The notes below the pieces were generated by a model. The model made no database searches, was not told where the DNA came from, and worked only from the letters and a program-made list of their open reading frames with translations. Source: Parasulfuritortus cantonensis (GTDB taxonomy: Bacteria > Pseudomonadota > Gammaproteobacteria > Burkholderiales > Thiobacillaceae). From it: a stretch of DNA of 33,496 nucleotides. The translations under genes were made by a program, and so were the position numbers. The stretch is taken from assembly GCF_004337445.1 (NCBI RefSeq), contig NZ_SJZB01000005.1, forward strand, positions 1 through 33,496, written 5' to 3'. Numbering within the stretch: the first letter of the stretch is position 1; each line of letters starts with the position of its first letter. Positions 8,144-21,174 of the stretch are shown here, in pieces.

Positions 8144-8758
8144 TCAGGTCGGCCGGTCGCCGAGCAGGGCCTTCTTCAGGCTGACCTGGATCGGCTCGTC
8201 GCCCAGCCAGATGCGCAGGATGGCGAGCTCGAAGCGGGCTCCCGGGATGCGCCCGAATTCGCGCTCGCCGACCCAGACCCGGGTGCCCTCGCCGGGCAGG
8301 TAGTCGAACCGGATGCGGGTGCCGGCGGGCAGTTCGCGGGCCTGGCGCAGGAGCGCGAAGAAGTGCTCCAGATCGCCCTCGATGGCGGCCATGTCGGCCT
8401 CGCTGTTGTTGGCGACCAGGCCGTCCTTGAGGGCCGCGAGGTTGCGCTCCGTGCCGACGTCGCGCAGCAGGGTGATGTCCAGGCGCCTAGGCGTGTCACG
8501 GCCCAGCACGGCGCCGGCGCTGGCGGCCCGGTCGGGCAGGTACAGGGCGGCGACGTAGATGCGGAAGCCGAGGATGCTGCGCAGGCCGGCGCCGTTCAGC
8601 AGCAGGTCGTGGCCGGCCAGGTCGGCGCGCTCCGGCACATTCAGGCCGGCCACGCTGGCGTCCTGGGCCGCTGCCGGCGCCGCGAAGACGAGGCAGGCGC
8701 CGGCCAGCAGCCGCCACCCGAGCACCCTTGCGCATCCCCGGAGCCACCCATCGGTCAT
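8144..8758 (-). CDS. Chalcone isomerase-like secreted protein
   Basis: The 204-residue protein from ATG 8758 begins with a signal peptide (about 1-31, ending LVFAAPAAAQ). The mature part reads VAGLNVPERADLAGHDLLLN, then GLRSILGFRIYVAALYLPD. This pattern, with later LLRDVG and a C-terminal RIWLGDEPIQVSLKKALLG, is typical of the bacterial chalcone-isomerase-like family (a periplasmic or lipid-binding fold, not flavonoid enzymes). The role in bacteria is not established. The stop is 6 bases from the convergent thioredoxin-CcdA gene. The ribosome binding site before 8758 is weak; longer in-frame starts would hide the signal peptide and are rejected. Confidence 0.85.
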   Translation of the reverse strand: MTDGWLRGCARVLGWRLLAGACLVFAAPAAAQDASVAGLNVPERADLAGHDLLLNGAGLRSILGFRIYVAALYLPDRAASAGAVLGRDTPRRLDITLLRDVGTERNLAALKDGLVANNSEADMAAIEGDLEHFFALLRQARELPAGTRIRFDYLPGEGTRVWVGEREFGRIPGARFELAILRIWLGDEPIQVSLKKALLGDRPT

Positions 8759-8895
8759 GGAAATCGCCCGCGATAACAATGGCTTGATGTTAGCAGACGG
8801 CAACGTCCGCGGCATGACCGCCGGGCCCGCTGCGCGGGAGCGTGCCGGGCGGTTTAAGATGGCCGGGTCAGAAACCATAAACGAGGTAGTCCCGC

Positions 8896-10059
8896 ATGCA
8901 ATCCGGTCCAAGAGAAATCGTCACCCCGTTCCGCCCGATCCCGCTCGACGTTCCGGAGGGCATGAAGCCGAACGAGTTCTTCAACAGCACGGAGAACCTC
9001 AACGACCTGGTGACCAACAACGGCCTGCTGGAGAACCCGGAGGGACTGCTGCTGTACCGCAAGGCGCTCGGCCACAGCAACCTGTTCGACACCTCGATCA
9101 TCTACAACACCTCGCGCAGCATCCTCGACCCGCTCGGCCGGCCGGTGCGCCGCAGCCAGGTGCCGGACCGGGTGAAGAACGTCTGGAACCGGATGAACCA
9201 GGTGATCTTCGACTACATGCTGGAGAAATATCCGGACCCGGACCGCCACCTGGTCCTGGCCGGCGAGGCCAGCCTGGACGCCACCTGGCCGCTCACCTCG
9301 CCCGGCGTGCCGTCGATCCGCATGCTGCACAACCACTTCATCGTCTTCGACAAGGCCGAACTCGCCGCTGCCCCGTTCGCCGACGAGGCCAACCCCAACC
9401 TGACCGACGGCGGCCAGCACTCCCTTTTCCAGGCCCACATGCGCGAGGTCTACCGGGCCTTCTTCGACGAGCTGGACCTCGAGATACTGCGCCCGTGCCA
9501 GGCCGGCTCCTGCAAGATCGCCCTGACCGGCTACCCCCAGGGGCTGCCGAGCTGGGAAGTCACCGGCGGGGCGGCGGCACTCAAGGAGGTGCGCTTCTGG
9601 AAGGAGTACGACACCATCCTGAAGGGTTTCATCGATTTCTACCGCACCTTCTTCGGCCAGGTCTCGACCCGCAACTCGCCAATGCCGCGCGACGTCTACT
9701 TCCCGGACCTGGTGGAGGACAAGCTGCTGTTCGACAACGACCTCCTCAAGGCCGCCAGGATGGTGCGCGACCGCTGCATGCGGGACGCCAAGTACGCCAA
9801 CGCGATCCGCTGGCAACCGGCCTTCAAGCAGCTCATCTACCGCAACGACCGCGGCCAGCTGATCGTCACCATCAGCCAGAACTCGATCGGCAACGCCATC
9901 ACCGAGATGCTCGGCGTCGTGGTCAAGCGCACCCCGGACGCGGACGCCTACGGCAAGGCCGAGCCGGACCTGATCGCCCAGTTGCTGGAGGTGCGCCGGC
10001 GCCTGGTCGAGGACGACCTCGGCAACGCCATCGCCACGCCGCACTGGGACGCGGGCTAG
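8896..10059 (+). CDS. Conserved-looking hypothetical protein, 387 residues
   Basis: I do not recognise this protein. It starts MQSGPREIVTPFRPIPLDVP after a GAGGT ribosome binding site. It has no signal peptide or membrane segment, and its codon usage and composition look like a genuine soluble enzyme-like protein. Visible features are HNHFIVFDKAEL at about 154-165, a His-x-His next to a beta strand that faintly recalls HIT-type nucleotidyl sites, a Cys pair in RPCQAGSCKIALTGYP, two WKEYD/FYRTFF aromatic segments, and a conserved-looking QLIVTISQNSIGNAITEML near residue 320. It sits 2 bases before an APH/AAA kinase fusion gene and is presumably co-transcribed with it, so a phosphate-transfer-linked role is possible but unproven. 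Confidence 0.8.
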   Translation: MQSGPREIVTPFRPIPLDVPEGMKPNEFFNSTENLNDLVTNNGLLENPEGLLLYRKALGHSNLFDTSIIYNTSRSILDPLGRPVRRSQVPDRVKNVWNRMNQVIFDYMLEKYPDPDRHLVLAGEASLDATWPLTSPGVPSIRMLHNHFIVFDKAELAAAPFADEANPNLTDGGQHSLFQAHMREVYRAFFDELDLEILRPCQAGSCKIALTGYPQGLPSWEVTGGAAALKEVRFWKEYDTILKGFIDFYRTFFGQVSTRNSPMPRDVYFPDLVEDKLLFDNDLLKAARMVRDRCMRDAKYANAIRWQPAFKQLIYRNDRGQLIVTISQNSIGNAITEMLGVVVKRTPDADAYGKAEPDLIAQLLEVRRRLVEDDLGNAIATPHWDAG

Positions 10060-10061
10060 AC

Positions 10062-11618
10062 ATGCCGCTGCCCGCCCCCTTCGGCCACCTGCTCGAGCCC
10101 GCCGCCTACCCGCATCCGGTAGCGGCGGTGCGTCTCATCGAGACCCACATCTCCTGGGTCCTGGTGGCCGGCGACTACGCCTACAAGATCAAGAAGCCGG
10201 TCGACTTCGGCTTCCTCGACTTCTCCACCCCGGACAAGCGGCGCGCCTGCTGCGAGGAAGAGGTGCGCCTGAACCGCCGGCTGGCGCCGGACACCTACCT
10301 CGACGTCGTCGCGGTGACCGACGCGGGCATGGCCGGCAGCGGGCCGGTGCGCGACTGGGCGGTGCGCATGCGCGCCTTCCCGGCCGACGCCACGCTGGAT
10401 CGCGAGACGGCCGTGCTGCCGGCCCAGATCGACGCCATCGCCGACCGGGTCGCCGCCTTCCACGCCGGCATCGCCCAGGCGCCCGCGGCCAGCCCGTACG
10501 GCACGGCGGCCGCGGCCATGCACCCGGTACGCGAGAACTTCCGGCAGCTGCGCGAACAGGGCCTCGAGGCGGCCGGCCACGGCCCCCGGATCGCCGAGCT
10601 GGAAGCGTGGTCGGAGCGGGAGTTCACGCGCCTGGGCGGCCATTTCGACGCCCGCAAGGCAGCCGGCTTCGTCCGCGAATGCCACGGCGACCTGCACCTC
10701 GGCAACATCGCCTGGGTTGCCGGTGCCCCGTTGATCTTCGACTGCATCGAATTCAACCCGAACCTGCGCTTCGTCGACGTCGTCAGCGAAGTCGCCTTCT
10801 TCTGCATGGACCTGATAGCCCGCGGTCTCGACGCCCTGGCCTGGCGCTTCCTGAACCGCTGGCTGGAACACGGCGGCGACTACCCCGGCCTCGCCGCCCT
10901 GCGTTTCTACATGGTCTACCGCGCCGTGGTGCGTGCCAAGGTGGCCGGCTTCCGGGCCGCCCAGGGCGATTCCGGCGCCATGGCCGAGGTCGGGCGCTAC
11001 CTCGACCTGGCCCTGCGCCTGAGCCGGCCGGGCCGGCCGGGGTTGCTGCTGATGCACGGCTGCTCGGGCGCCGGCAAGACCTGGCTGGCGCAGACGCTGC
11101 TCGAACGCCTGGCCGCCATCCGCCTGCGCTCGGACGTCGAGCGCAAACGCCTGCACGGCCTGCCGGCCCTGGCCGACAGCCGGGCCACGGCCGGCGACAT
11201 CTACACCGCCGAGGCGTCCCGGCGCACCTTCGCCCACCTGGCGGACACCGCCGACCGCCTGCTCGCCGAGGCCTTCCCGGTCATTGTCGACGCCACCTTC
11301 CTGGGGCGTGGCCAGCGCGCCGCCTTCATCGCCCTGGCCGAAGCCCGCCGCCTGCCTTGGCGTCTGGTCTCGCCGGTGGTGGACGCCAGCGTGCTGCGGG
11401 GCCGGGTCGCCGCCCGGCTGACCCGCGGCGACGACGCCTCGGAGGCCGACCTCGGCGTGCTCGAGGATCAGTTGCGCAATGCCGAGGCGCTGCTCCCGGA
11501 AGAGGCGGCCCACGAGGTCCGCTGCGCCGGCGACGCAGACCTGCCCAGGGTCCTGTGCGAGCTCGATGCCGCCCTGGGAACGCGGACAGGTGTTGCAGGC
11601 GGCCAACAACAACCCTGA
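10062..11618 (+). CDS. APH-like kinase fused to AAA/P-loop kinase
   Basis: The 518-residue, two-domain protein starts at ATG 10062. Residues about 25-320 form an aminoglycoside-phosphotransferase/choline-kinase-like domain with VAGDYAYKIKKPVDFGF (nucleotide lysine), HGDLHLGN at 208-215 (catalytic loop) and IFDCIEFNPNLRFVD (metal-binding Asp). Residues about 325-518 are a P-loop kinase with Walker A GCSGAGKT at 333-340, LRSDVERKRLHG, and VIVDATFLGRGQR, like gluconokinase or Zeta-toxin-type small kinases. This fusion is a known but poorly characterised COG-type protein (COG2187 plus COG0645). Substrates are unknown. It ends 48 bases before the Fur box of the feo operon. Confidence 0.85.
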   Translation: MPLPAPFGHLLEPAAYPHPVAAVRLIETHISWVLVAGDYAYKIKKPVDFGFLDFSTPDKRRACCEEEVRLNRRLAPDTYLDVVAVTDAGMAGSGPVRDWAVRMRAFPADATLDRETAVLPAQIDAIADRVAAFHAGIAQAPAASPYGTAAAAMHPVRENFRQLREQGLEAAGHGPRIAELEAWSEREFTRLGGHFDARKAAGFVRECHGDLHLGNIAWVAGAPLIFDCIEFNPNLRFVDVVSEVAFFCMDLIARGLDALAWRFLNRWLEHGGDYPGLAALRFYMVYRAVVRAKVAGFRAAQGDSGAMAEVGRYLDLALRLSRPGRPGLLLMHGCSGAGKTWLAQTLLERLAAIRLRSDVERKRLHGLPALADSRATAGDIYTAEASRRTFAHLADTADRLLAEAFPVIVDATFLGRGQRAAFIALAEARRLPWRLVSPVVDASVLRGRVAARLTRGDDASEADLGVLEDQLRNAEALLPEEAAHEVRCAGDADLPRVLCELDAALGTRTGVAGGQQQP

Positions 11619-11666
11619 AGCCGTTCTGGTTTTGCCATCTGCCGCTGGCGTCACCCATCAGAGTCC

Positions 11667-11696
11667 GATAATATGAGAACCGTTCTCGTTATTAAC
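11667..11696 (+). promoter_or_regulatory. Fur box upstream of feoAB
   Basis: The core TGAGAACCGTTCTCG at 11674-11688 matches the Fur 7-1-7 consensus (TGAnAAT-n-ATTnTCA) with a perfect GAGAAC/GTTCTC inverted repeat. Flanks are AT-rich (GATAATA on the left, TTATTAA on the right). It ends about 9 bases before the FeoA start, so Fur-Fe(II) would block the promoter. Its position before ferrous iron transport genes agrees with this call. Confidence 0.88.
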
Positions 11697-11704
11697 TGAT
11701 CACC

Positions 11705-11929
11705 ATGACCCTGAACCAGTTGAGTCCCAACGCCTGCGGCGTGATCGAGGCCATCCACGCCGGCCAGGATCTGCGCCGGCGTCTGTGCGGCCTGGGCCTG
11801 CGCCTGGGCATCAGGGTCCGGGTCATCCGCCACTCCCCCCTGAACGGCCCCATGCAGATCCGCGTCGGCCACACCGACCTGATCCTGCGCCGTAGCGAAG
11901 CGGCCAACATCGACGTCATCCCGACATGA
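11705..11929 (+). CDS. feoA: FeoA, SH3-like ferrous iron transport protein
   Basis: The 74-residue cytosolic protein matches FeoA throughout: MTLNQLSPNACGVIEAIHAG, then LRRRLCGLGLRLGIRVRVI and a C-terminal ILRRSEAANIDVIPT. The family length is about 75. FeoA assists the FeoB ferrous iron channel. Its stop overlaps the feoB start (ATGA at 11926-11929), so they are translationally coupled. Transcription is probably Fur-controlled through the box just upstream. Confidence 0.93.
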   Translation: MTLNQLSPNACGVIEAIHAGQDLRRRLCGLGLRLGIRVRVIRHSPLNGPMQIRVGHTDLILRRSEAANIDVIPT

Positions 11930-13707
11930 AACGGGTGGCCGTGCTGGGCATGCCCAATACGGGCAAGTCCACCCTGTTCAACCGCCTGACCGGTGCCGGC
12001 GCCCATGTCGGCAACTGGCCCGGCGTCACCGTCGACCTGCTGTCGGCCAAGCTGCTGCTCGGCGACGCCATGGTCGAGGTGGTCGACCTGCCCGGCTTCT
12101 ACAACCTGCACGGCTTCTCCGAGGACGAGCAGGTCGTGCGCCGGTTCCTGGAAACCCAGCCGGTCAACCTGCTCCTGGTCGTCCTCAACTCCTGCCAACT
12201 GGACCGCCAGCTGGCCCTGCCGCTGCAGCTCAAGGAGCTCGGCGTGCCGATGGTGATCCTGCTCAACATGACCGACGAGGCCGGCCGCCTCGGCATCCGG
12301 ATCGACGCCGGCAAGCTCGAAGCCGCCCTGGGCGGCCCGGTACGGGCGCTCTCGGCCAAGTTCGGCCAGGGCCTGGTCGAGGTCAAGGATGTCCTCACCC
12401 AGCAGTTGCGCGAGCACCCCAAGCTCAGCCAGGCCAAGCCCGCCGCCTTCGACCAGGACGTGCGCATCGAGCAGGAACTGGACGCCCTGGTTAGCGCCAG
12501 CGTCGCCAGCCCGATCCACCTGCCGCCCTCGGCCACCGACAAGCTCGACCGCGTGCTGTTGCACCCCTGGCTGGGCCTGCCCATCTTCTTCCTGATGATG
12601 TTCCTGCTCTTCCAGGCCATCTACGGCCTCGGCAGCCCCTTACAGGACGCCATGAGCTGGCTGCTCGACCACATCAAGACCGACGCCGTCGAGCCGTTCA
12701 CCGCCGCCTGGCCGGCCGCGCTGCGGAGCCTCGCCGTGGACGGCCTGTTCGACGGCATCGGCACGGTGCTGACCTTCCTGCCCATCATCGCCGTGTTCTT
12801 CATGCTCATGGCGATCATCGAGGACAGCGGCTACCTGGCCCGGGCGGCCTTCCTCACCGACGCGCTGATGAGCCGCCTGGGCCTGGACGGGCGCGCCTTC
12901 GTCATGCAGCTGATGGGCTTCGGCTGCAACGTGCCGGCCATCATGGGCACGCGCATCATGCGTTCCTCCGGCCTGCGCGCCCTGACCATGCTGATCATCC
13001 CGTTCTCGCTCTGTTCGGCGCGGCTGCAGGTCATGGTCTTCGTCATCGCCGCGGTGTTTTCGCCCAGGATGGCGCCGGTCGCCCTGTTCACGCTCTACCT
13101 GACCAGCTTCGTCGCGGCCTTCCTGACCGCCTTCCTGTTCCGCAAGCGCTACCACAGCCATGAGCCGCTGCTGCTCGAACTGCCGCCCTACCGACTGCCG
13201 ACCTGGCGCTTCCTGGGCGTCGAGAGCTGGCGCGCGGTCAAGCAGTTCCTGGCCGGCGCGGGCGGCTTCATCGTGGTCGGCGTGCTCCTGGTCTGGTTCA
13301 TGACCCACTTCCCGTTCGACGCCGCGCCGGCCGGGCCGGACACCCTGGCGGGCGGCCTGGCCGAACTGATGCGCCCGATATTCGCGCCCCTCGGCATCGA
13401 CGCCCTGCTCTCGATCGCCCTGCTGTTCGGCTTCGTCGCCAAGGAGATCGTCATCGGCGCCCTGGCGGTGATCTACGGCGTCGGCCCGGACCAGCTCAGC
13501 GGCGTGCTGACGGCGCGCCTGGACTGGGTGCAGGCCTACAGCTTCCTGATCTTCACCCTGATCTACACGCCCTGCCTGTCCACCGTGGCGGCGATCCGCA
13601 GCGAATCCAAGAGCTGGCGCCTGGCGCTGCTGGCGACCGCCTGGCCGCTCACCCTGGCCTGGGCGGCCAGCTTCCTGTTCTACCAGGCCGCGCGCGCCTT
13701 GACCTGA
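11926..13707 (+). CDS. feoB: FeoB, ferrous iron transporter
   Basis: The 593-residue protein begins with a small GTPase domain: G1 GMPNTGKST at 8-16, G3 DLPG at 54-57 and G4 NMTD at 114-117. A helical GDI-like region follows, then about eight or more membrane segments from about residue 205 onward. These include the paired Gate-like repeats with FGCNVPAIMGTRIM and TLIYTPCLSTVAAI, each with a conserved membrane Cys. FeoB moves Fe(II) across the inner membrane. It is shorter than E. coli FeoB (773) and belongs to the compact forms seen in many proteobacteria. No feoC follows. Confidence 0.95.
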   Translation: MKRVAVLGMPNTGKSTLFNRLTGAGAHVGNWPGVTVDLLSAKLLLGDAMVEVVDLPGFYNLHGFSEDEQVVRRFLETQPVNLLLVVLNSCQLDRQLALPLQLKELGVPMVILLNMTDEAGRLGIRIDAGKLEAALGGPVRALSAKFGQGLVEVKDVLTQQLREHPKLSQAKPAAFDQDVRIEQELDALVSASVASPIHLPPSATDKLDRVLLHPWLGLPIFFLMMFLLFQAIYGLGSPLQDAMSWLLDHIKTDAVEPFTAAWPAALRSLAVDGLFDGIGTVLTFLPIIAVFFMLMAIIEDSGYLARAAFLTDALMSRLGLDGRAFVMQLMGFGCNVPAIMGTRIMRSSGLRALTMLIIPFSLCSARLQVMVFVIAAVFSPRMAPVALFTLYLTSFVAAFLTAFLFRKRYHSHEPLLLELPPYRLPTWRFLGVESWRAVKQFLAGAGGFIVVGVLLVWFMTHFPFDAAPAGPDTLAGGLAELMRPIFAPLGIDALLSIALLFGFVAKEIVIGALAVIYGVGPDQLSGVLTARLDWVQAYSFLIFTLIYTPCLSTVAAIRSESKSWRLALLATAWPLTLAWAASFLFYQAARALT

Positions 13708-13804
13708 GGCCGGGCGGGGCCGGCCCGGCCGGCGGATAGAAATGTGCTATTTCCGGGACCCCCCGGGCTCACTATCATCCGTCTGTCGCCCTGTCCAACC
13801 CGCC

Positions 13805-17779
<3,975 letters not shown>

Positions 17780-17783
<4 letters not shown>

Positions 17784-19204
17784 CTCTGGCCGGTGCTGGC
17801 CGTGGCGCGGGCGTAGACCGGCTCGAAGCGCTTCAGGATGTCGTAATAGATGCGCACGTTCTCGGTCAGTATCCTGGCCTCGCCGCCGCGTGCATAGCCG
17901 AGTCGCAGACGGTTCGTGTAGGTCGATTTCGCCAGCAGGGGCAGGACATCCTTGACGTCACGCCAGGCGTCCGGGTCCTTGTCCAGGCGTTGGGCCAGGC
18001 GCCGGGCGTCCTCGAGGTGGCCCATGCCGATGTTGTAGGCCGCCATCGCCATCCAGGTCCGGTCCGGGTCGGGGATGCGATCCGGCAACTGATCCTTGAG
18101 CATGGCCAGATAGCGGGCGCCGGCCAGGATGCTCTCGTCGGCGTTCAGGCGATTGCCGACGCCCATGCGGTCGGCCGTCTCGTTGGTGAGCATCATGATG
18201 CCGCGCACGCCGGTCGGCGACGTGGCCATGGCGTTCCACTGCGACTCCTGGTAGGCCAGGGCCGCAAGCAGCCGCCAATCCAGCCCGGTCGCGCCCTGGG
18301 CACGCTCGAAGTGCTCGCGCAGGCTGGGCAGCAGTTGGCCGCGCCGGGACAGGATGCCTTCCACGTCGGCCTCGTCGAGCCGTTTCAGGTGGCCGAAGTA
18401 GCGTTCCTTGAGGCGGTCGAGCCAGCCGTCGTGGCGGATGCTGACGAAGAAGTCCGCCACTGCCTGGCGCAACCGCATGTCGGCGTCCTTGGGCAGCACC
18501 CAGGCGATGTCCCGGCTTTCCGACAGATCCATGGCGACCGCCAGCTTCGGCCAGTAGTTCCAGACCACGTCGAAGGTGCTGGCGTCGGTCACCGTGCAGT
18601 CCGACAAGCCGTTGGCGACCCGTTCGAGCAGTTCCTCGGTCGAGGTGGTGTCGACCTCGACCCAACGCAGGTCGGGGAACGCCTGGCGCACCTCGAGCAG
18701 GCGCTCGGCGTGGCTGCTGCCCTGCACCACCTCGAGGCGGACGTCGGCCAACTGATCGAGGGAGGTGGGCAACTTGACGCCCGGGCCGCACACGACCAGT
18801 TCGCGTTCGCTGGCGTAGGCCGGGCCGAAACGCACGCGTCCGGCCCGCTCGCTGGTCACGGTCAGCCAACCGGCGGCCAGGTGGGCCTTGTCCATGACCA
18901 TGCCGGCAATCAGGGAGCTGACGCTGTCGGCCACCTCGACCTTCAGATTCAGGCCCTGGCGGCGGGCGAATTCGGCGATCAGGTCATACTCGAAACCGGC
19001 CGGCTTGCCTTCGGCGTCCAGGTAATAGCTGGTCGGACTGGGCCGCGTCAGCACCACCAACTGCCGAGTGTCGTAGGGCGAGGCGAGCGGCAGCCAGGCC
19101 CAATAGGCCAGGGCGGCGGCGGCAACCGCCGCCAGCAGGCCCAGCCTGAAGGCGTTTCCGGCAAACAAATTCGGCAAGCGTCTCGTCAATCTCAATCCAA
19201 GCAT
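17780..19204 (-). CDS. mltF: Membrane-bound lytic murein transglycosylase F
   Basis: The 474-residue protein starts at ATG 19204 (MLGLRLTRRLPNLF) after GAAGAGGGG. A membrane or signal segment lies at about 21-40. A solute-binding-protein family 3 domain spans about 45-275 (LVVLTRPSPTSYYLDAEGKP, GFEYDLIAEFARRQG). A lytic transglycosylase SLT domain follows from about 295, with catalytic Glu320 (LAYQESQWNAMATSP), TGVRGIMMLT and MAAYNIGMGHLEDAR. This two-domain order defines MltF, which cleaves peptidoglycan glycan strands with 1,6-anhydro products at the outer membrane. Its upstream end lies 58 bases from a divergent tRNA gene, so its promoter must overlap the tRNA-Ser region. Confidence 0.95.
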
Positions 19205-19262
19205 GTAGAATGCGCCCCTCTTCCGGTGCGGCGGCCTGTCGGGCGACCGTCCGGAATCCCAC

Positions 19263-19352
19263 GGAAAGGTGCCGGAGTGGTCGAACGGGCCGGACTCGAA
19301 ATCCGGTGTACAGCTTGCTGTACCGTGGGTTCGAATCCCACCCTTTCCGCCA
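19263..19352 (+). tRNA. tRNA-Ser (anticodon CGA)
   Basis: The gene is 90 bases with the CCA encoded. The acceptor arm GGAAAGG/CCTTTCC, anticodon arm CCGGA/TCCGG around loop CTCGAAA (anticodon CGA), a long variable arm (TGTACAGCTTGCTGTACC) and T-arm GTGGG TTCGAAT CCCAC are all present. The long variable arm confirms serine. Confidence 0.96.
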
Positions 19353-19490
19353 TCCACCCCGTATTGCGACCGCGTCGCCGGGGCTGAGTTTCCGCACCAG
19401 GCATTCCTGCCGGTCCGGGCACCTTTCTCGCAAGGCCATGATAACCAAGCAAAACCCCTTACGTCATCGATTCAGGGGGTGGCAAAAAAA

Positions 19491-19516
19491 CGGCGACTAT
19501 CGCTAGTCGCCGTTTT
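19491..19516. terminator. Bidirectional terminator shared by the two converging tRNA genes
   Basis: The perfect 9-bp stem CGGCGACTA/TAGTCGCCG has the 4-base loop TCGC. TTTT follows on the plus strand, and seven A precede it (a T-run for the minus strand). It lies between tRNA-Ser (+) and tRNA-Val (-) and can end both transcripts. Confidence 0.92.
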
Positions 19517-19527
19517 GCTACGCAGAG

Positions 19528-19602
19528 TGGTGGGCGGTACTGGGATCGAACCAGTGGCTTCCACCGTGTGAAGGTGGCACTCTACCGCTGAGTTAACCGC
19601 CC
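19528..19602 (-). tRNA. tRNA-Val (anticodon CAC)
   Basis: The gene is 75 bases with CCA encoded. The acceptor is GGGCGGT/ACCGCCC, with D-arm AGCGGTAGAGT, anticodon stem CCACC/GGTGG around TTCACAC (anticodon CAC), and T-arm ACTGG TTCGATC CCAGT. The family assignment follows from the anticodon. Confidence 0.95.
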
Positions 19603-19613
19603 GAGAGCCGCGC

Positions 19614-19642
19614 ATTGTAATGATGGCGACCGATCCGGTCAA
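19614..19642 (-). promoter_or_regulatory. Sigma-70 promoter of tRNA-Val
   Basis: On the minus strand TTGACC (19642-19637), a 17-base spacer and TACAAT (19619-19614) match the sigma-70 -35/-10 consensus at 5/6 each. It ends 11 bases before the mature tRNA 5' end. The next bases, GCGCGGCTC, are GC-rich, like the discriminators of stringently controlled stable RNA promoters. Confidence 0.8.
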
Positions 19643-19705
19643 AGGCTTTTTCCGGAGGCCGTCGCATCCAGTAGAATGCGCATCTTTGCCGATTCCCTCT
19701 CCGTC

Positions 19706-21115
19706 ATGATCCGCACCCGTTTCGCCCCCTCCCCCACCGGCTACCTGCATATCGGCGGCGTCCGCACCGCGCTGTTCTCCTGGGCCTATGCCCGCAAGTA
19801 CGGCGGCCAGTTCGTGCTGCGCATCGAGGACACCGACCAGGAGCGCTCGACCCAGGCCTCGGTACAGGCCATCCTGGACGGGATGAAGTGGCTGGGCATC
19901 GACTGGGACGAAGGCCCCTACTACCAGATGGCGCGCCTGGACCGCTACAAGGCGATCGCCGACCAGCTCATCGCCGAAGGCAAGGCCTATTACTGCTACG
20001 CCAGCAAGGAAGAACTCGACGCCATGCGCGAGGCCCAGCGCGCGCGCGGCGAGAAGCCACGCTACGACGGCCGCTGGCGCCCCGAGGAAGGCAAGCTCCT
20101 GCCGGAACCGCCGGCCGGCGTCATCCCGGTGATCCGCTTCAAGACCCCGCATGAGGGCGAGGTCACCTTCGACGACCTCATCAAGGGCCCGATCACGGTC
20201 GCCAACGCCGAGCTCGACGACCTCGTCATCATGCGCGGCGACGGCGTGCCAACCTACAACTTCGGCGTCGTCATCGACGACTGGGACATGGGCATCACCC
20301 ACGTCATCCGGGGCGACGACCACGTCAACAACACGCCGCGCCAGATCAACATCCTGCGCGCCCTGGGCGCCCCGGTGCCCTACTACGGCCACGTGCCGAT
20401 GATCCTGGGCAACGACGGCGAGCGCCTGTCCAAGCGCCATGGCGCCGTCTCGGTGCTGCAATACCAGGAGGACGGCTATCTGCCCGAGGCGCTGCTCAAC
20501 TACCTGGCCAGGCTCGGCTGGGGCCACGGCGACGCCGAGAAGTTCTCGGCCGCCGAATTCGTCGAGTGGTTCGACCTGGCCGGCGTCAGCCACGCCCCGG
20601 CGCGCTTCAACCAGGAAAAGCTGGCCTGGCTGAACCAGCAGTACATGAAGGAGGCCGAGCCGGCCCGCCTGGCCGAGCTGGTGCAACCCTTCCTGGCCGG
20701 CCAGGGCGTCGAGACCGCCGCCGGCCCGGAGCTCGCGGCCCTGATGCCGCTGCTGCGCGAGCGGGTCGGCACGGTCGAGGAACTGGCCGACGCCGCCCAC
20801 ATCTTCTACCGCCACGGCCTGCCCGCCGAGGCGGAGGTCAAGGCCAAGCTGGACCCCGCCGCGCTGCCCTGCCTCGAAGGCCTGCGCGCCACGCTCGCCG
20901 AGGTCGACTGGCAGGCCCCGGCAATCAACCAGCTGCTCAAGGACGGCGCCAAGGCGAGCGGACTGAAGATGGGCCAGATCGGCATCCCGCTGCGCCTGGT
21001 CCTGTTCGGCACCGCCCACACGCCTTCCATCGACGCCACCCTCGCCCTCCTCGGGCGCGCCGAGACGTTGCGCCGTTTCGACAGCGCCTGGCCCGCCGTC
21101 AAGGCAATGCTCTGA
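19706..21115 (+). CDS. gltX: Glutamyl-tRNA synthetase
   Basis: The 469-residue protein starts at ATG 19706 (MIRTRFAPSPTGYLHIGGVR). The class I HIGH-type motif is HIGG at 15-18. The KMSKS-type motif is ERLSKRHG near residue 240. EDTDQERS and the VDDWDMGITHVIRGDDH-like region (VIDDWDMGITHVIRGDDH) are typical of GluRS. The C-terminal helical anticodon-binding domain is complete. It charges tRNA-Glu for translation and tetrapyrrole synthesis. A TAGAAT hexamer at 19673-19678 may be its -10. It is divergent from tRNA-Val. Confidence 0.96.
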   Translation: MIRTRFAPSPTGYLHIGGVRTALFSWAYARKYGGQFVLRIEDTDQERSTQASVQAILDGMKWLGIDWDEGPYYQMARLDRYKAIADQLIAEGKAYYCYASKEELDAMREAQRARGEKPRYDGRWRPEEGKLLPEPPAGVIPVIRFKTPHEGEVTFDDLIKGPITVANAELDDLVIMRGDGVPTYNFGVVIDDWDMGITHVIRGDDHVNNTPRQINILRALGAPVPYYGHVPMILGNDGERLSKRHGAVSVLQYQEDGYLPEALLNYLARLGWGHGDAEKFSAAEFVEWFDLAGVSHAPARFNQEKLAWLNQQYMKEAEPARLAELVQPFLAGQGVETAAGPELAALMPLLRERVGTVEELADAAHIFYRHGLPAEAEVKAKLDPAALPCLEGLRATLAEVDWQAPAINQLLKDGAKASGLKMGQIGIPLRLVLFGTAHTPSIDATLALLGRAETLRRFDSAWPAVKAML

Positions 21116-21174
21116 GACTGCCCCGCTTCGATTAAAATCGCCTTCCAGCGCATTACCGAATCAGGCACCACATC

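Noticed and set aside
8818..8860. GC-rich imperfect hairpin before the 387-residue gene
   Set aside because: Imperfect pairing and no T-run longer than three; cannot be supported as a terminator or riboswitch.
10056..11654. 532-codon minus-strand open frame opposite the APH/AAA kinase
   Set aside because: Shadow frame; the plus strand shows catalytic motifs of both kinase domains.
19451..19480. Second possible minus-strand hairpin (CCCCC/GGGG with TTTT after it)
   Set aside because: The 4-5 bp stem and 16-base loop are too weak; the neighbouring 9-bp stem already serves as terminator.
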